In this document: positions 1-6,405 of the stretch, in pieces
Layout: the number at the start of each line of letters is the position of its first letter
How positions within the stretch are numbered: position 1 is the stretch's first letter
Source: Actinomycetes bacterium
GTDB lineage: Bacteria > Actinomycetota > Acidimicrobiia > Spongiisociales > UBA4744
Length of the DNA stretch: 6,532 nt
Direction of reading: 5' to 3'
Assembly: GCA_024641205.1 (NCBI GenBank)
Contig: JAHEDM010000007.1
Span: 10,282 to 16,813, forward strand
Notes under the pieces: generated by a model
What the model was told of the DNA's origin: nothing
Seen by the model: only the letters and a program-made list of their open reading frames with translations
Database searches by the model: none
Position numbers and translations under genes: made by a program

Positions 1-94
1 CCTCCGGGTTGGCTCTTTCGAGCCAACCCACCTCCCCCCTCATTGCTCACTTCGTTCGCCTGGGGGGAGGGAAACTGCGAACTACGAACTCGCT
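1..94. repeat. Non-coding left edge: two perfect inverted repeats and a 7-bp tandem repeat
   Basis: This stretch lies just past the stop of the minus-strand hydrolase. Bases 6-15 and 20-29 (GGGTTGGCTC / GAGCCAACCC) form a perfect 10-bp stem with a TTTC loop. Bases 31-39 and 62-70 (CCTCCCCCC / GGGGGGAGG) form a perfect 9-bp stem around a 22-nt loop. Bases 71-77, 78-84 and 85-91 are three 7-bp units (GAAACTG, CGAACTA, CGAACTC). Neither stem is followed by a T-tract on either strand, so a classical intrinsic terminator is not shown. A T-less terminator for the hydrolase, or a dispersed REP-like intergenic repeat, are both plausible. The element may continue beyond the window. Confidence 0.6.
6..29. 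terminator. Possible T-less terminator hairpin downstream of the hydrolase
   Basis: A perfect 10-bp GC-rich stem with a 4-nt loop lies about 65 nt past the stop codon at 95. The position suits transcript-end formation for the minus-strand gene, and for anything converging from outside the window. There is no U-tract, so termination is an inference from position and stem strength only. Confidence 0.3.
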
Positions 95-754
95 CTACCC
101 CAACCCACGCAGCCACTCGATCGTACGCGTCGCGATCCCGTCGAGGACCTCTTCAAACGTGCGCCCCGTGCGCTTGGGGACGCGAAAAGAGTGGTCGGCA
201 TCCTCGATGAGTTCGATCGTGGCTGTGGGCAGGGGCCGAAGATGCTCCTCGATGAGGTCAACCCGGGCGAGCGAGTCCCTGGTCCCCGAGAAGAACAACA
301 TCGGGGAAACAATGCCGGCCAAGTGATCGGCACGAAGCCGATCCGGCTTTCCGGCCGGGTGCAGCGGATAGGCGTAGAGAATCAGACCACGCACGGGTTC
401 ACCCCCGGCTGCCAGATAGGTCGCCATCCGCCCACCCATCGACCGTCCGGCCAGAACCACCTCGTCGCCGACCTCAGCTCGGAGCCACGCGAGTGCTCCT
501 CGATGGCACTCCAGCAGCGTCGCCTGCGAATCAGGACGCTTCTTGCCCGCCTCGGTATAGGGGTAGTTGAACGTGAGGACCCGGGCCCCTGCCCGGGCCA
601 GGAGATCGCGTAGTCCTGCCACCCCGGGATGGTCCTGGCCTGCGCCCGCCCCATGGGCCAGCAGCACGCTCGGAAGCGGCGCCTTACCCGGTCCCCCCAA
701 TCGAGCCGTCACGGTCTGCCCGGGCCGCCACTCGATGGTCACCGTGCGAGTCAT
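95..754 (-). CDS. Alpha/beta-fold hydrolase, TEX30/KANL3-like (COG3571-type)
   Basis: A 219-residue cytoplasmic protein with no signal peptide or membrane segment. It has the compact hydrolase layout. HGAGAG at residues 34-39 (in LLAHGAGAGQDHP) is the oxyanion-hole loop. GRSMGG at 103-108 is the nucleophile elbow with Ser105. Asp160 (SGTRDSL) and His188 (DADHSF) complete the triad. The HGAGAG loop together with GRSMGGRMA is typical of the bacterial relatives of human TEX30 and KANL3, often annotated dienelactone-hydrolase-like. The length fits a complete single-domain member. The substrate cannot be told from sequence. The ATG at 754-752 gives the family's usual N-terminus; only a weak GGGG lies upstream. 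The gene diverges from the membrane-protein gene across 60 bp and is probably monocistronic. Confidence 0.88.
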   Translation of the reverse strand: MTRTVTIEWRPGQTVTARLGGPGKAPLPSVLLAHGAGAGQDHPGVAGLRDLLARAGARVLTFNYPYTEAGKKRPDSQATLLECHRGALAWLRAEVGDEVVLAGRSMGGRMATYLAAGGEPVRGLILYAYPLHPAGKPDRLRADHLAGIVSPMLFFSGTRDSLARVDLIEEHLRPLPTATIELIEDADHSFRVPKRTGRTFEEVLDGIATRTIEWLRGLG

Positions 755-790
755 GCACGGCCCCGGCGCTCGACGCGTAGCCTCTCCCTA

Positions 791-818
791 GGAACCAGGC
801 ATAGGGAACCGGGTATGG
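791..818 (+). repeat. Imperfect 14-bp tandem repeat over the gene 2 start
   Basis: Bases 791-804 (GGAACCAGGCATAG) and 805-818 (GGAACCGGGTATGG) match at 11 of 14 positions, and all three differences are transitions. The second copy contains the ATG at 815. The AGGGA that could act as ribosome binding site spans the copy junction at 803-807, 7 nt before the ATG. It may be a local slip duplication or a small binding site; a chance match is also possible. Confidence 0.4.
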
Positions 819-1837
819 GAGAGCGAACAAAAACCCGCCGACGTGTATTGGCATTCCTCGCTGGCACAGTCGTTCTCCTCGGCGGTCTATTGATCATCGC
901 AGATTGGCCGGCCATTCTGGACGTCATCGGGAAAGCAGATTGGGTACTGCTTCTGCCGGCGCTGGCCATGACGGCCATCTCCTACGCATGCCTCGGTTAC
1001 AGCTTCGCCGAGGTGAGCCGCCTGTTGGATATCCCCATCGGGCGAAACCGGTTGGCTGCAATCGGCTTCGTTTCCTCAGTGCTCAATCATCTGGTGCAGA
1101 GCGGTGGGGTGGTTGGGTATGGAGTCCGCTACGCGCTCATGCAACGGGAGCGAGTTCCCCTCAACGACGTGCTGGCGGCGTCGATCCTCCATTTCTATCT
1201 GACCAGTCTGGCCATGCAGGCCATCCTTCCCCTTGGTTTCCTTTACCTGTTCTCGCATGCCGAACTGAGCCGTGCGGTGTCGATTGCATTGGGAGCCGCG
1301 ACCCTGGTACTGGTCGTCATCTTCATCGTCGAGTCGCTGCTCGTCTTTCGATCGCAATCTCGCCGGTCATTGCTGAGCGGGATCGGCTGGATCGTGAAGC
1401 GCATCGTTCGAAAGGATCTCCAACCGGGGTTGGCGGATTTCGATGCGGCGATGACGCGAGGAATCGCCGGAATACGCCGACGGCCAAAGTCTGCCACCGT
1501 GATCGGACTTCTGGTCCTCGTCGACTGGTTTGGGAGCGCCCTGGCCCTGGGATTCTGCTTTGAAGCCCTGGGTTCCCCGCTCACTCCCGGAGTGCTCTTC
1601 ACAGGATTCGTGATCGGCATCATGGCAGGCGTGCTTTCTGCCCTCCCGGCCGGTATCGGTGTGCAAGACGGATCGATGGCAGGCGTGTTCACGCTCCTTG
1701 GAGTAGGTTTTGAGGAGGCGGTCCTGGCGGCGCTGCTGTTTCGGGGTGTTTTCTATCTGGTCCCCTACCTCGTCAGCTTGGGCTTCTACTGGCGCTTGGC
1801 GCCACGAGCGGCGCCGGCACGGCAAGTGAATCCCTAA
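815..1837 (+). CDS. Lysylphosphatidylglycerol synthase TM / UPF0104 family membrane protein
   Basis: A 340-residue integral membrane protein with no soluble domain. Hydrophobic segments lie near residues 11-29, 42-64, 84-104, 120-146, 155-178, 227-249, 258-279 and 303-325. The basic N-terminus (TKTRRR) and a basic loop at about 180-225 suggest cytoplasmic sides. The C-terminal half carries ALPAGIGVQDG at 276-286, the form here of the family's conserved Gly-rich PxGxGxxE/D signature. The family includes the flippase half of MprF and archaeal AglD-type proteins; the MprF lysyl-transferase domain is absent, so lysyl-PG synthesis is not implied. The ATG at 815 is chosen because AGGGA lies 7 nt upstream and the hydrophobic protein begins there. 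An in-frame extension back to 629 would run antisense through the hydrolase and encode only Pro/Arg-rich sequence. It is 12 nt from the downstream glycosyltransferase, so the two are probably one operon, likely acting on the same lipid. Confidence 0.85.
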   Translation: MGERTKTRRRVLAFLAGTVVLLGGLLIIADWPAILDVIGKADWVLLLPALAMTAISYACLGYSFAEVSRLLDIPIGRNRLAAIGFVSSVLNHLVQSGGVVGYGVRYALMQRERVPLNDVLAASILHFYLTSLAMQAILPLGFLYLFSHAELSRAVSIALGAATLVLVVIFIVESLLVFRSQSRRSLLSGIGWIVKRIVRKDLQPGLADFDAAMTRGIAGIRRRPKSATVIGLLVLVDWFGSALALGFCFEALGSPLTPGVLFTGFVIGIMAGVLSALPAGIGVQDGSMAGVFTLLGVGFEEAVLAALLFRGVFYLVPYLVSLGFYWRLAPRAAPARQVNP

Positions 1838-1849
1838 CGAGGGTCAGTG

Positions 1850-3061
1850 ATGCGCATTCTCTACATCAGCCACGGCTACCCACCCACACTGAGCGGTGTC
1901 ACCCTGGTCGTTGAGAAACTGGCCAAAGAGATGGTGCGACGGGGTCATTCGGTCACGGTGGCCGCCGCTTCTGACCACCGCATTGCCCACACAGAAGAGG
2001 ACGCTGGAGTGCAGGTCGTTCGGCTGCAATCACGCTCTAATCCATTCTGGAGTGACGGGGCTCTTCCGGTTGTCTCACAGGCCGAGTTGCGACAGATAGT
2101 CCGCGAAGCAGACCCGGATATCGTGCACAGCCACGAAACGGCGCTCCTGAGCCTGCAGCTGCTTCGGCTCGGTCTGGATCACGAGGTTCCGTTAGTGGCG
2201 ACCTGCCACTATCTGCCCAGGTTCGTCTCGCAATACGTCGGATGGGACGGCAGGTTGGACGTGCTGGCCGAGAGCATCGTTTGGGAATACGCCATCAGAC
2301 TACTGAACCAGTTCGACCATTCCGTGTTCCCCTCCCACACGCAGGCCGGCGCGTTCATCAAAAAGGGTCTGACCGTACCGACCACCGTTATCTCCAATGG
2401 AGTAGATCGCGACCGCTACCAACCGGGACGGGACGGCGTCGATCGGGTCGAAGCGACATATCGACTACCGATCGGTCGGCGCATCCTCTTTGTCAGCCGC
2501 CTCGCCAAGGACAAGCGCATCGACGTGCTCCTCTACTCGATGCCCCGCCTTCGGCAAGCCGAGACTCATCTGCTTCTCGTCGGTGTCGGTGACGATGAAG
2601 AACGACTCAGGGAGATCACGCGCGATCTCGGCTTGGAAAACCACGTCCGCTTTCTCGGGTTCGTGCCCGAAGAGGATCTGCCCTCCCTGTATCGGGCCAG
2701 CGACCTCTTTGCCATTGCCTCTGAATGTGAGGTCCAGAGCATCCCGACGCTGCAAGCGGCGGCCACCGGCCTCCCCATCGTTGCCGCCGACGCGGCAGCC
2801 CTACCTGAATTGGTGACCAATGGTGCAAATGGCTTTCTCGTACCACCCGACAATCCGGAAGCCTTGGCCGAGGCGGCTCTCACCATCTTCGCCGATCCGG
2901 ATCGGGCTGCCGCGATGAGCCGGGCCAGTCTGGAGATCAGCCGGCCTCACGCCAACGCCGCCACCTTCGATACTCACGAACTGTTGTACAAGAGCGAGGT
3001 AGCCCGGTTTCCCGCCCGGGTCGGCAAGCCGGCCAATCGAATCAAGTCCCGGCTCTTCTAG
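1850..3061 (+). CDS. Glycosyltransferase family 4 (GT-B), probable lipid or envelope glycosyltransferase
   Basis: A 403-residue soluble GT-B enzyme. The N-terminal acceptor domain opens with RILYISHGYPPTLSGVT (2-18), the usual nucleotide-sugar GT4 start, and has HSHE at 93-96. The C-terminal donor domain has ISNGVD (181-186), FVSRLAKDKRIDVLL (214-228), the LLVG strand (242-245), and the donor-binding block around 288-320 (ASECEVQSIPTLQ, TGLPIVAAD). Within that block the family's EX7E motif reads E294-x7-Q302: the second Glu, which normally contacts the donor nucleotide-sugar, is Gln (CAA at 2753-2755). The overall pattern resembles diacylglycerol or phosphatidylinositol glycosyltransferases, but donor and acceptor cannot be fixed. 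The ATG at 1850 is preferred over GTG at 1847 because GAGGG at 1839-1843 sits 6 nt before it and only 3 nt before the GTG. It follows the UPF0104 gene by 12 nt and is likely translated from the same mRNA. Confidence 0.9.
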   Translation: MRILYISHGYPPTLSGVTLVVEKLAKEMVRRGHSVTVAAASDHRIAHTEEDAGVQVVRLQSRSNPFWSDGALPVVSQAELRQIVREADPDIVHSHETALLSLQLLRLGLDHEVPLVATCHYLPRFVSQYVGWDGRLDVLAESIVWEYAIRLLNQFDHSVFPSHTQAGAFIKKGLTVPTTVISNGVDRDRYQPGRDGVDRVEATYRLPIGRRILFVSRLAKDKRIDVLLYSMPRLRQAETHLLLVGVGDDEERLREITRDLGLENHVRFLGFVPEEDLPSLYRASDLFAIASECEVQSIPTLQAAATGLPIVAADAAALPELVTNGANGFLVPPDNPEALAEAALTIFADPDRAAAMSRASLEISRPHANAATFDTHELLYKSEVARFPARVGKPANRIKSRLF

Positions 3062-3094
3062 GAGCTCATACGCGAAGGAGTTGGCCGACACCGT

Positions 3095-3100
3095 TAGGCT
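3095..3100 (+). promoter_or_regulatory. Candidate -10 box for a leaderless pgl transcript
   Basis: TAGGCT matches the actinobacterial TANNNT -10 pattern and ends 8 nt before the pgl ATG. That is about where transcription would begin at the start codon. The only ribosome-binding-like GGAG (3077-3080) is 28 nt from the ATG, too far to serve it. No convincing -35 is seen. Confidence 0.4.
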
Positions 3101-3108
3101 TCTCCGCC

Positions 3109-3831
3109 ATGAGAGTTCGAGTGCTCGACGGTCCCGACGACATCGCCGACATTGCCGCGGCGACCATCGCCCATCTGCTGAAGGATTGCGCGGGTCGGGC
3201 AACGCTCGGTCTGGCCGGTGGAAGTACACCGCGCACCACCTACACCCGCCTCCTCCAGGAGGACGTTGTCTGGAACTCCGTCCATGCATGGGTCGCAGAC
3301 GAACGGTGGGTGGCGCCCGATCATACCGACAACAACATGCGGATGGTCCGGAATACCTTGCTCGATCGGGTACCCGCCCATGTCTATCCCGTTCCCTGGG
3401 CTTCAGACGGGGATCCTCACGAGGGAGCTGCCCGCTACGAGAAGACGTTGCTCGAATTGCTGCCCAGCGTGGACGGTGTACCTCACCCGGACGTTGTGCT
3501 GCTCGGCATCGGAGAGGACGGCCACACCGCCTCATTGTTCCCCGGAACGGCGGCCCTGGACGCAACCGACCGCTGGTTCGTCGCCAACAGGGTTCCCGGA
3601 TTGGACACCTGGCGCCTCACCGCCACCCTGCCACTGCTGCATGCCGCGCGGGACATCGTCTTCCTGGTATCCGGCAGCGGCAAGGCTGCCACGTTGGCCC
3701 GCATTCTTCATGGCGATGCAGACCCCGCCCTGCCCGCCCGTCGGGTCATGGAAGGTTCGGCCAGAATAACCTGGCTCATAGACCGTGCCGCCGCCGCTGA
3801 TCTCGGGGACTACCCGGTCGAATACGTCTGA
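3109..3831 (+). CDS. pgl: 6-phosphogluconolactonase (DevB type)
   Basis: A 240-residue enzyme that hydrolyses 6-phospho-D-glucono-1,5-lactone to 6-phosphogluconate, the second step of the oxidative pentose phosphate pathway, in the cytoplasm. The three family blocks are all present and in order: LAGGSTP at 35-41 (phosphate loop), ADERWV at 63-68 with DNN at 74-76, and GIGEDGHTASLFP at 133-145, containing the catalytic His139. SGSGKA at 188-193 and the ITWLIDRAAA tail are also typical. The length is normal for the bacterial enzyme and no key residue is lost. The ATG at 3109 begins the protein at the usual point; no upstream in-frame start is seen, and the nearest GGAG is out of range, so translation may be leaderless. 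In many actinobacteria pgl sits with zwf and opcA. Here it stands alone between a glycosyltransferase (47 nt) and a lipoprotein gene (23 nt). Confidence 0.95.
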   Translation: MRVRVLDGPDDIADIAAATIAHLLKDCAGRATLGLAGGSTPRTTYTRLLQEDVVWNSVHAWVADERWVAPDHTDNNMRMVRNTLLDRVPAHVYPVPWASDGDPHEGAARYEKTLLELLPSVDGVPHPDVVLLGIGEDGHTASLFPGTAALDATDRWFVANRVPGLDTWRLTATLPLLHAARDIVFLVSGSGKAATLARILHGDADPALPARRVMEGSARITWLIDRAAAADLGDYPVEYV

Positions 3832-3839
3832 CCGGACCG

Positions 3840-3845
3840 TACACT
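3840..3845 (+). promoter_or_regulatory. Candidate -10 box for the lipoprotein gene
   Basis: TACACT fits TANNNT and ends 9 nt before the ATG at 3855, almost the same geometry as upstream of pgl. No Shine-Dalgarno sequence lies between them, so a leaderless transcript is possible. The -35 region would fall inside the last pgl codons and shows no good match. Read-through from pgl is also possible across the 23-nt gap. Confidence 0.4.
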
Positions 3846-3854
3846 CGGCCGGAT

Positions 3855-4853
3855 ATGAGACTCCCGGCCCTTTCACCTGTCGTCGTGTGTGTGCTGCTCC
3901 TGGCTGCTTGTGGCCAGAGCCCGGCTACCAACGACGGTGTGCCGACCACCGCCGCCGGAGCCACCACAACCAGCACCTCCGCTGCTCCATCGGCCCCCGA
4001 GCCCTCCACAACAACGGTTCTCCCCACGACAAGCACCAGCATGTCGACCACCACCACCTCGGTGGTGACGACCGCAGAGACCACCCTGAGCGCCGACGGT
4101 GCCGTTCACACAACCGAAGATGTGCCTTTCACCTCGTCATTGACCATGGACGTGTCTACCCCGACGACACCGGGCGCCTACCCCGTGGTCGTTATGTTCC
4201 ATGGAGGTGGATGGGTCGGCGGCCATCCCGATGAAATCGCTCCTTTGGCGGAGGCGATTGCTGCAGCCGGAGCTGTGGTGTTCAACGCTCCCTACCGACT
4301 CGCGCTGCGGGGAGGCGGCTATCCGATGACGTTCGAAGACGCCTCTTGTGCCGTGCGGTTCGCTCGCCACTATGCCGCAGAGTATGGAGGGGATGCCGGC
4401 TTCGTCACGATCGTCGGATACTCAGCAGGAGCCCACATCGGAGCCATTACGGCTCTGACCGGCGATTCATTCAATGGGGATTGCTTGGTCGAGTCGGGCA
4501 GCGCCTTGCCAGATGGGTTCGTCGGTGTAGCCGGCCCGTACGACACCGACGTGCTGGATCCGCTGATGAGCGTCTTCTACGGCACAGACCGGGCAAAAGA
4601 CCCCGCTCCGTGGGAAGACGGCAACCCGCATACCCACGTAGGTGAGAATCCGAATCTGATCGTCCGCCTCATTCAGGGAGATGCCGACCCGTTGGTGCCG
4701 GTCGGATTCGCAATCGCGTTCGACGATGACCTCGTTGAGGCCGGGTACAACGTTGAATTGACCATCATCAAGGAAGGCACCCACGGGACGGTGGTCGATC
4801 CCCGCTCCGACGGCGTCGTGGTCATCGAGGCGGTCCAGGCCATCTCCGGGTAA
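3855..4853 (+). CDS. Secreted lipoprotein esterase/lipase (alpha/beta hydrolase, HGGGW type)
   Basis: A 332-residue protein exported and anchored to the membrane. Residues 1-18 are a short type II signal peptide ending in the lipobox LAAC, with Cys19 as the lipidation site. Residues 20-90 form a Thr/Ser/Pro/Ala-rich tether with no predicted fold, common in actinobacterial lipoproteins. The catalytic domain starts near 108: HGGGW (116-120) is the oxyanion loop of the hormone-sensitive-lipase / BD-FAE group, GYSAG (188-192) carries nucleophile Ser190, Asp278 (QGDADPLVP) is the likely acid and His310 (EGTHG) the base, so the triad is complete. Cys165 and Cys210 are the only cysteines in the mature domain besides Cys19 and might form a disulfide outside the cell. 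The substrate is unknown; an acylated carbohydrate or lipid ester would fit the group. It is 23 nt behind pgl and converges on the MFS gene. Confidence 0.87.
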   Translation: MRLPALSPVVVCVLLLAACGQSPATNDGVPTTAAGATTTSTSAAPSAPEPSTTTVLPTTSTSMSTTTTSVVTTAETTLSADGAVHTTEDVPFTSSLTMDVSTPTTPGAYPVVVMFHGGGWVGGHPDEIAPLAEAIAAAGAVVFNAPYRLALRGGGYPMTFEDASCAVRFARHYAAEYGGDAGFVTIVGYSAGAHIGAITALTGDSFNGDCLVESGSALPDGFVGVAGPYDTDVLDPLMSVFYGTDRAKDPAPWEDGNPHTHVGENPNLIVRLIQGDADPLVPVGFAIAFDDDLVEAGYNVELTIIKEGTHGTVVDPRSDGVVVIEAVQAISG

Positions 4854-5043
4854 CGACTGCAGGATGCGTCGGCCTTCCAGCGAATCCGTACGCCTCGACC
4901 TTGGCCGCACAAGGGACTTTCGCGGGCAGGCCGAAGCCCCGAGGAGCAAACACCAGGTGCTTTGGGACTGTTCCCTGCCAGGCGAAGGTAACGCTGCCGA
5001 TAGGCGGAGGGGACAATGGGCGCCAACAGCCGACCCCAGACGC
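4854..5043. other. Convergent intergenic region with a foldable core
   Basis: No credible gene is seen between the two converging stops; the open frames crossing it run antisense through the MFS gene or lack a start signal. The core 4916-4989 can form a long irregular helix. Bases 4916-4923 pair with 4982-4989 (8 pairs, one G-U on the plus strand), then after a small internal loop 4925-4930 (GGCAGG) pair with 4974-4979 (CCTGCC). Inside, 4938-4940 can pair with 4964-4966, and 4945-4948 (AGCA) with 4958-4961 (TGCT). There is no T-tract for an intrinsic terminator. It could be a bidirectional termination zone, a structured RNA or a repeat. Confidence 0.35.
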
Positions 5044-6405
5044 TCACGCCTCCCCGGAGATGGCCGGAGTCGGTTCGGCTCGCAATCGTGCCTCGGCTAT
5101 CGGTTGGTCGGGGATCATGTCGGGAAGCTCTTCTTCGAGGTTTCGAATCGACGGCTTGGCGTAGGCGACCGCAGCGAGAATCACGGTCCCCAATCCCATC
5201 AGGACGAACATAAACCCTATCCCCCGACCAGGACCCGTCCCGATCGCAGTGCCCACGCTACCGGCAAGCCCACCGCCGGCGGCGAGCAAAGGCTCGAAGA
5301 CGCCGTCTGCGAGCGGTCCGGCCGACAAGTACGCAATCGGGATGGCCATCTGCGCCAGCATCCTTCGTACCGAGAAAGCACGCCCCTGGAGTTCGGGAGG
5401 AACCTTCACCTGCCAGAGGGCCTGGCTGGTGCCGTTCACGATGGCCACGGTTGCCATCAACCAGAATCCGGCGCCGGTAACGAGGAAAACAGAATCATCC
5501 AGCCCCATGGTGGCTACGAGCAGGCCGCCCAAGCTGATGCCCACCACTATGCCGCGTATGCGACGTTTGGGTCCGCCCCAGAGGCCCATCGCCACGCTGC
5601 CGACCAGCATCCCTACTCCCAAAACCGACATGGCCGTGCCGAGCACCACCTCGTTAGCGAAGCTGAGGTAGAGCGGTATATAGAGAACGCTCATAAAACC
5701 CAACAGGAAGTTGACACCCGCGGCAACAAGCATGAACCCAAAGAGCCCACCCCGGGCCCGTAGCCATTGCCAGCCTTCAACGACCTCTGCCCATACGTGT
5801 GTGGCGCGGCTCGGCATCGCAGCCGGCCGGGGGATGCGAACCAAAGCCAGCGTTGTCACGGCCACGATGAACGTTGCTCCATCTGCCAGGAGCACCCCCC
5901 ACAACCCGGTGGAGGCGACCAGCACGCCGGCGAGCACCGGCGCAACCAGCGTCCCGATTGCCTGGCCCATTTGCACGAGACCGTTGGCTCGCCCCAGGTG
6001 TTTCTTGGGGACCAGCAAAGGCACGGAAGCCGTATAGGCAGGTTCCTGGAATGAGTTGGCGACCGAACCGATCGTGGCCATCACATAGATGTGCCAGAGT
6101 TCGAGCCTGTTGGTGAAGAAGAGCAAAGCGACCGCGAACGTCGCGATGCCTGCGCATGTATCGCTGGTCAGCATGACCTTGCGCCGGTCCCAGCGATCCA
6201 CCAACGCTCCGGCGATCGGACTCAACACGATCCCCGGCAACGTTGAGGCAAGCATGATCAACGCCAGCAGCGTGACTGAGTCGGTCTCGAGGTACATCCA
6301 GACGGCGAGACCGAACCCGGTCAGGTTGGACCCAACCACCGAAATGAGCTGGCCGGTCCACACAATGAAGAACGTCCGCATCCCGGCACTCTCGGCTGTG
6401 CTCAT
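5044..6405 (-). CDS. MFS efflux transporter, MFS_3 / EntS-MefA-like
   Basis: A 453-residue, probably 12-segment, inner-membrane proton-coupled exporter. The first hydrophobic segment starts near residue 11 (TFFIVWTGQLISVVG). The loop between segments 2 and 3 has GALVDRWDRRKVM (67-79), the major-facilitator motif A. NSFQEPAYTASVP (118-129) follows, and VPPELQGRAFSVRRML (335-350) is the matching second-half loop typical of the subfamily that includes enterobactin exporter EntS and macrolide pump MefA. A Gly-rich stretch (377-398) precedes the last segment, as in relatives. The C-terminal tail (about 420-453) is charged and soluble. The start at 6405 is preferred to 6426 or 6423: GGGAGAGGG lies directly before it, and the upstream Met codons fall inside the palindromic operator and possible -10. 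Substrate unknown. The gene is not preceded by others on its strand in this window. Confidence 0.88.
   Translation of the reverse strand: MSTAESAGMRTFFIVWTGQLISVVGSNLTGFGLAVWMYLETDSVTLLALIMLASTLPGIVLSPIAGALVDRWDRRKVMLTSDTCAGIATFAVALLFFTNRLELWHIYVMATIGSVANSFQEPAYTASVPLLVPKKHLGRANGLVQMGQAIGTLVAPVLAGVLVASTGLWGVLLADGATFIVAVTTLALVRIPRPAAMPSRATHVWAEVVEGWQWLRARGGLFGFMLVAAGVNFLLGFMSVLYIPLYLSFANEVVLGTAMSVLGVGMLVGSVAMGLWGGPKRRIRGIVVGISLGGLLVATMGLDDSVFLVTGAGFWLMATVAIVNGTSQALWQVKVPPELQGRAFSVRRMLAQMAIPIAYLSAGPLADGVFEPLLAAGGGLAGSVGTAIGTGPGRGIGFMFVLMGLGTVILAAVAYAKPSIRNLEEELPDMIPDQPIAEARLRAEPTPAISGEA

Noticed and set aside
629..814. N-terminal extension of the UPF0104 frame to 629
   Set aside because: It runs antisense through the hydrolase and encodes Pro/Arg-rich low-quality sequence; the start at 815 has a ribosome binding site and begins the hydrophobic protein.
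3093..3099. GTTAGGC matches the integron attC R' box pattern GTTRRRY
   Set aside because: No matching RYYYAAC partner lies within attC distance upstream, there is no intervening inverted repeat, and the bases are better explained as part of a TAGGCT -10 box before pgl.
2801..3565. Minus-strand open frame of 254 codons across the GT4/pgl boundary
   Set aside because: It is antisense to two well-identified genes and has Arg/Pro-rich shadow composition typical of high-GC DNA.
3960..4085. Repetitive ACC-rich DNA that could be taken for a simple repeat or minisatellite
   Set aside because: The periodicity is explained by codons for the Thr/Ser tether of the lipoprotein; no exact long unit is repeated.
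3776..4109. Val/Gly/Trp-rich minus-strand frames opposite the lipoprotein N-terminus
   Set aside because: They are the complement of the ACC/ACA-rich Thr tether and have no independent support.
4962..4978. Small hairpin GGGA-CTGT-TCCC as a terminator for the lipoprotein or MFS gene
   Set aside because: The stem is only 4 bp, there is no T-tract on either strand, and the bases may be used in a larger fold.
4941..5005. Fragments resembling a c-di-GMP-I (GEMM) riboswitch: GCAAAC, GGGAC and CCGATAGG in order
   Set aside because: The expected paired stems, the GCAAAGCC segment and the GGGTTACCG-like 3' end are missing, and the region lies between two gene ends rather than upstream of a gene.
4864..5763. 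Long plus-strand open frame of 299 codons
   Set aside because: It is mostly antisense to the MFS gene, has a His/Arg/Gln-rich composition with no recognisable motif, and no ribosome binding site.
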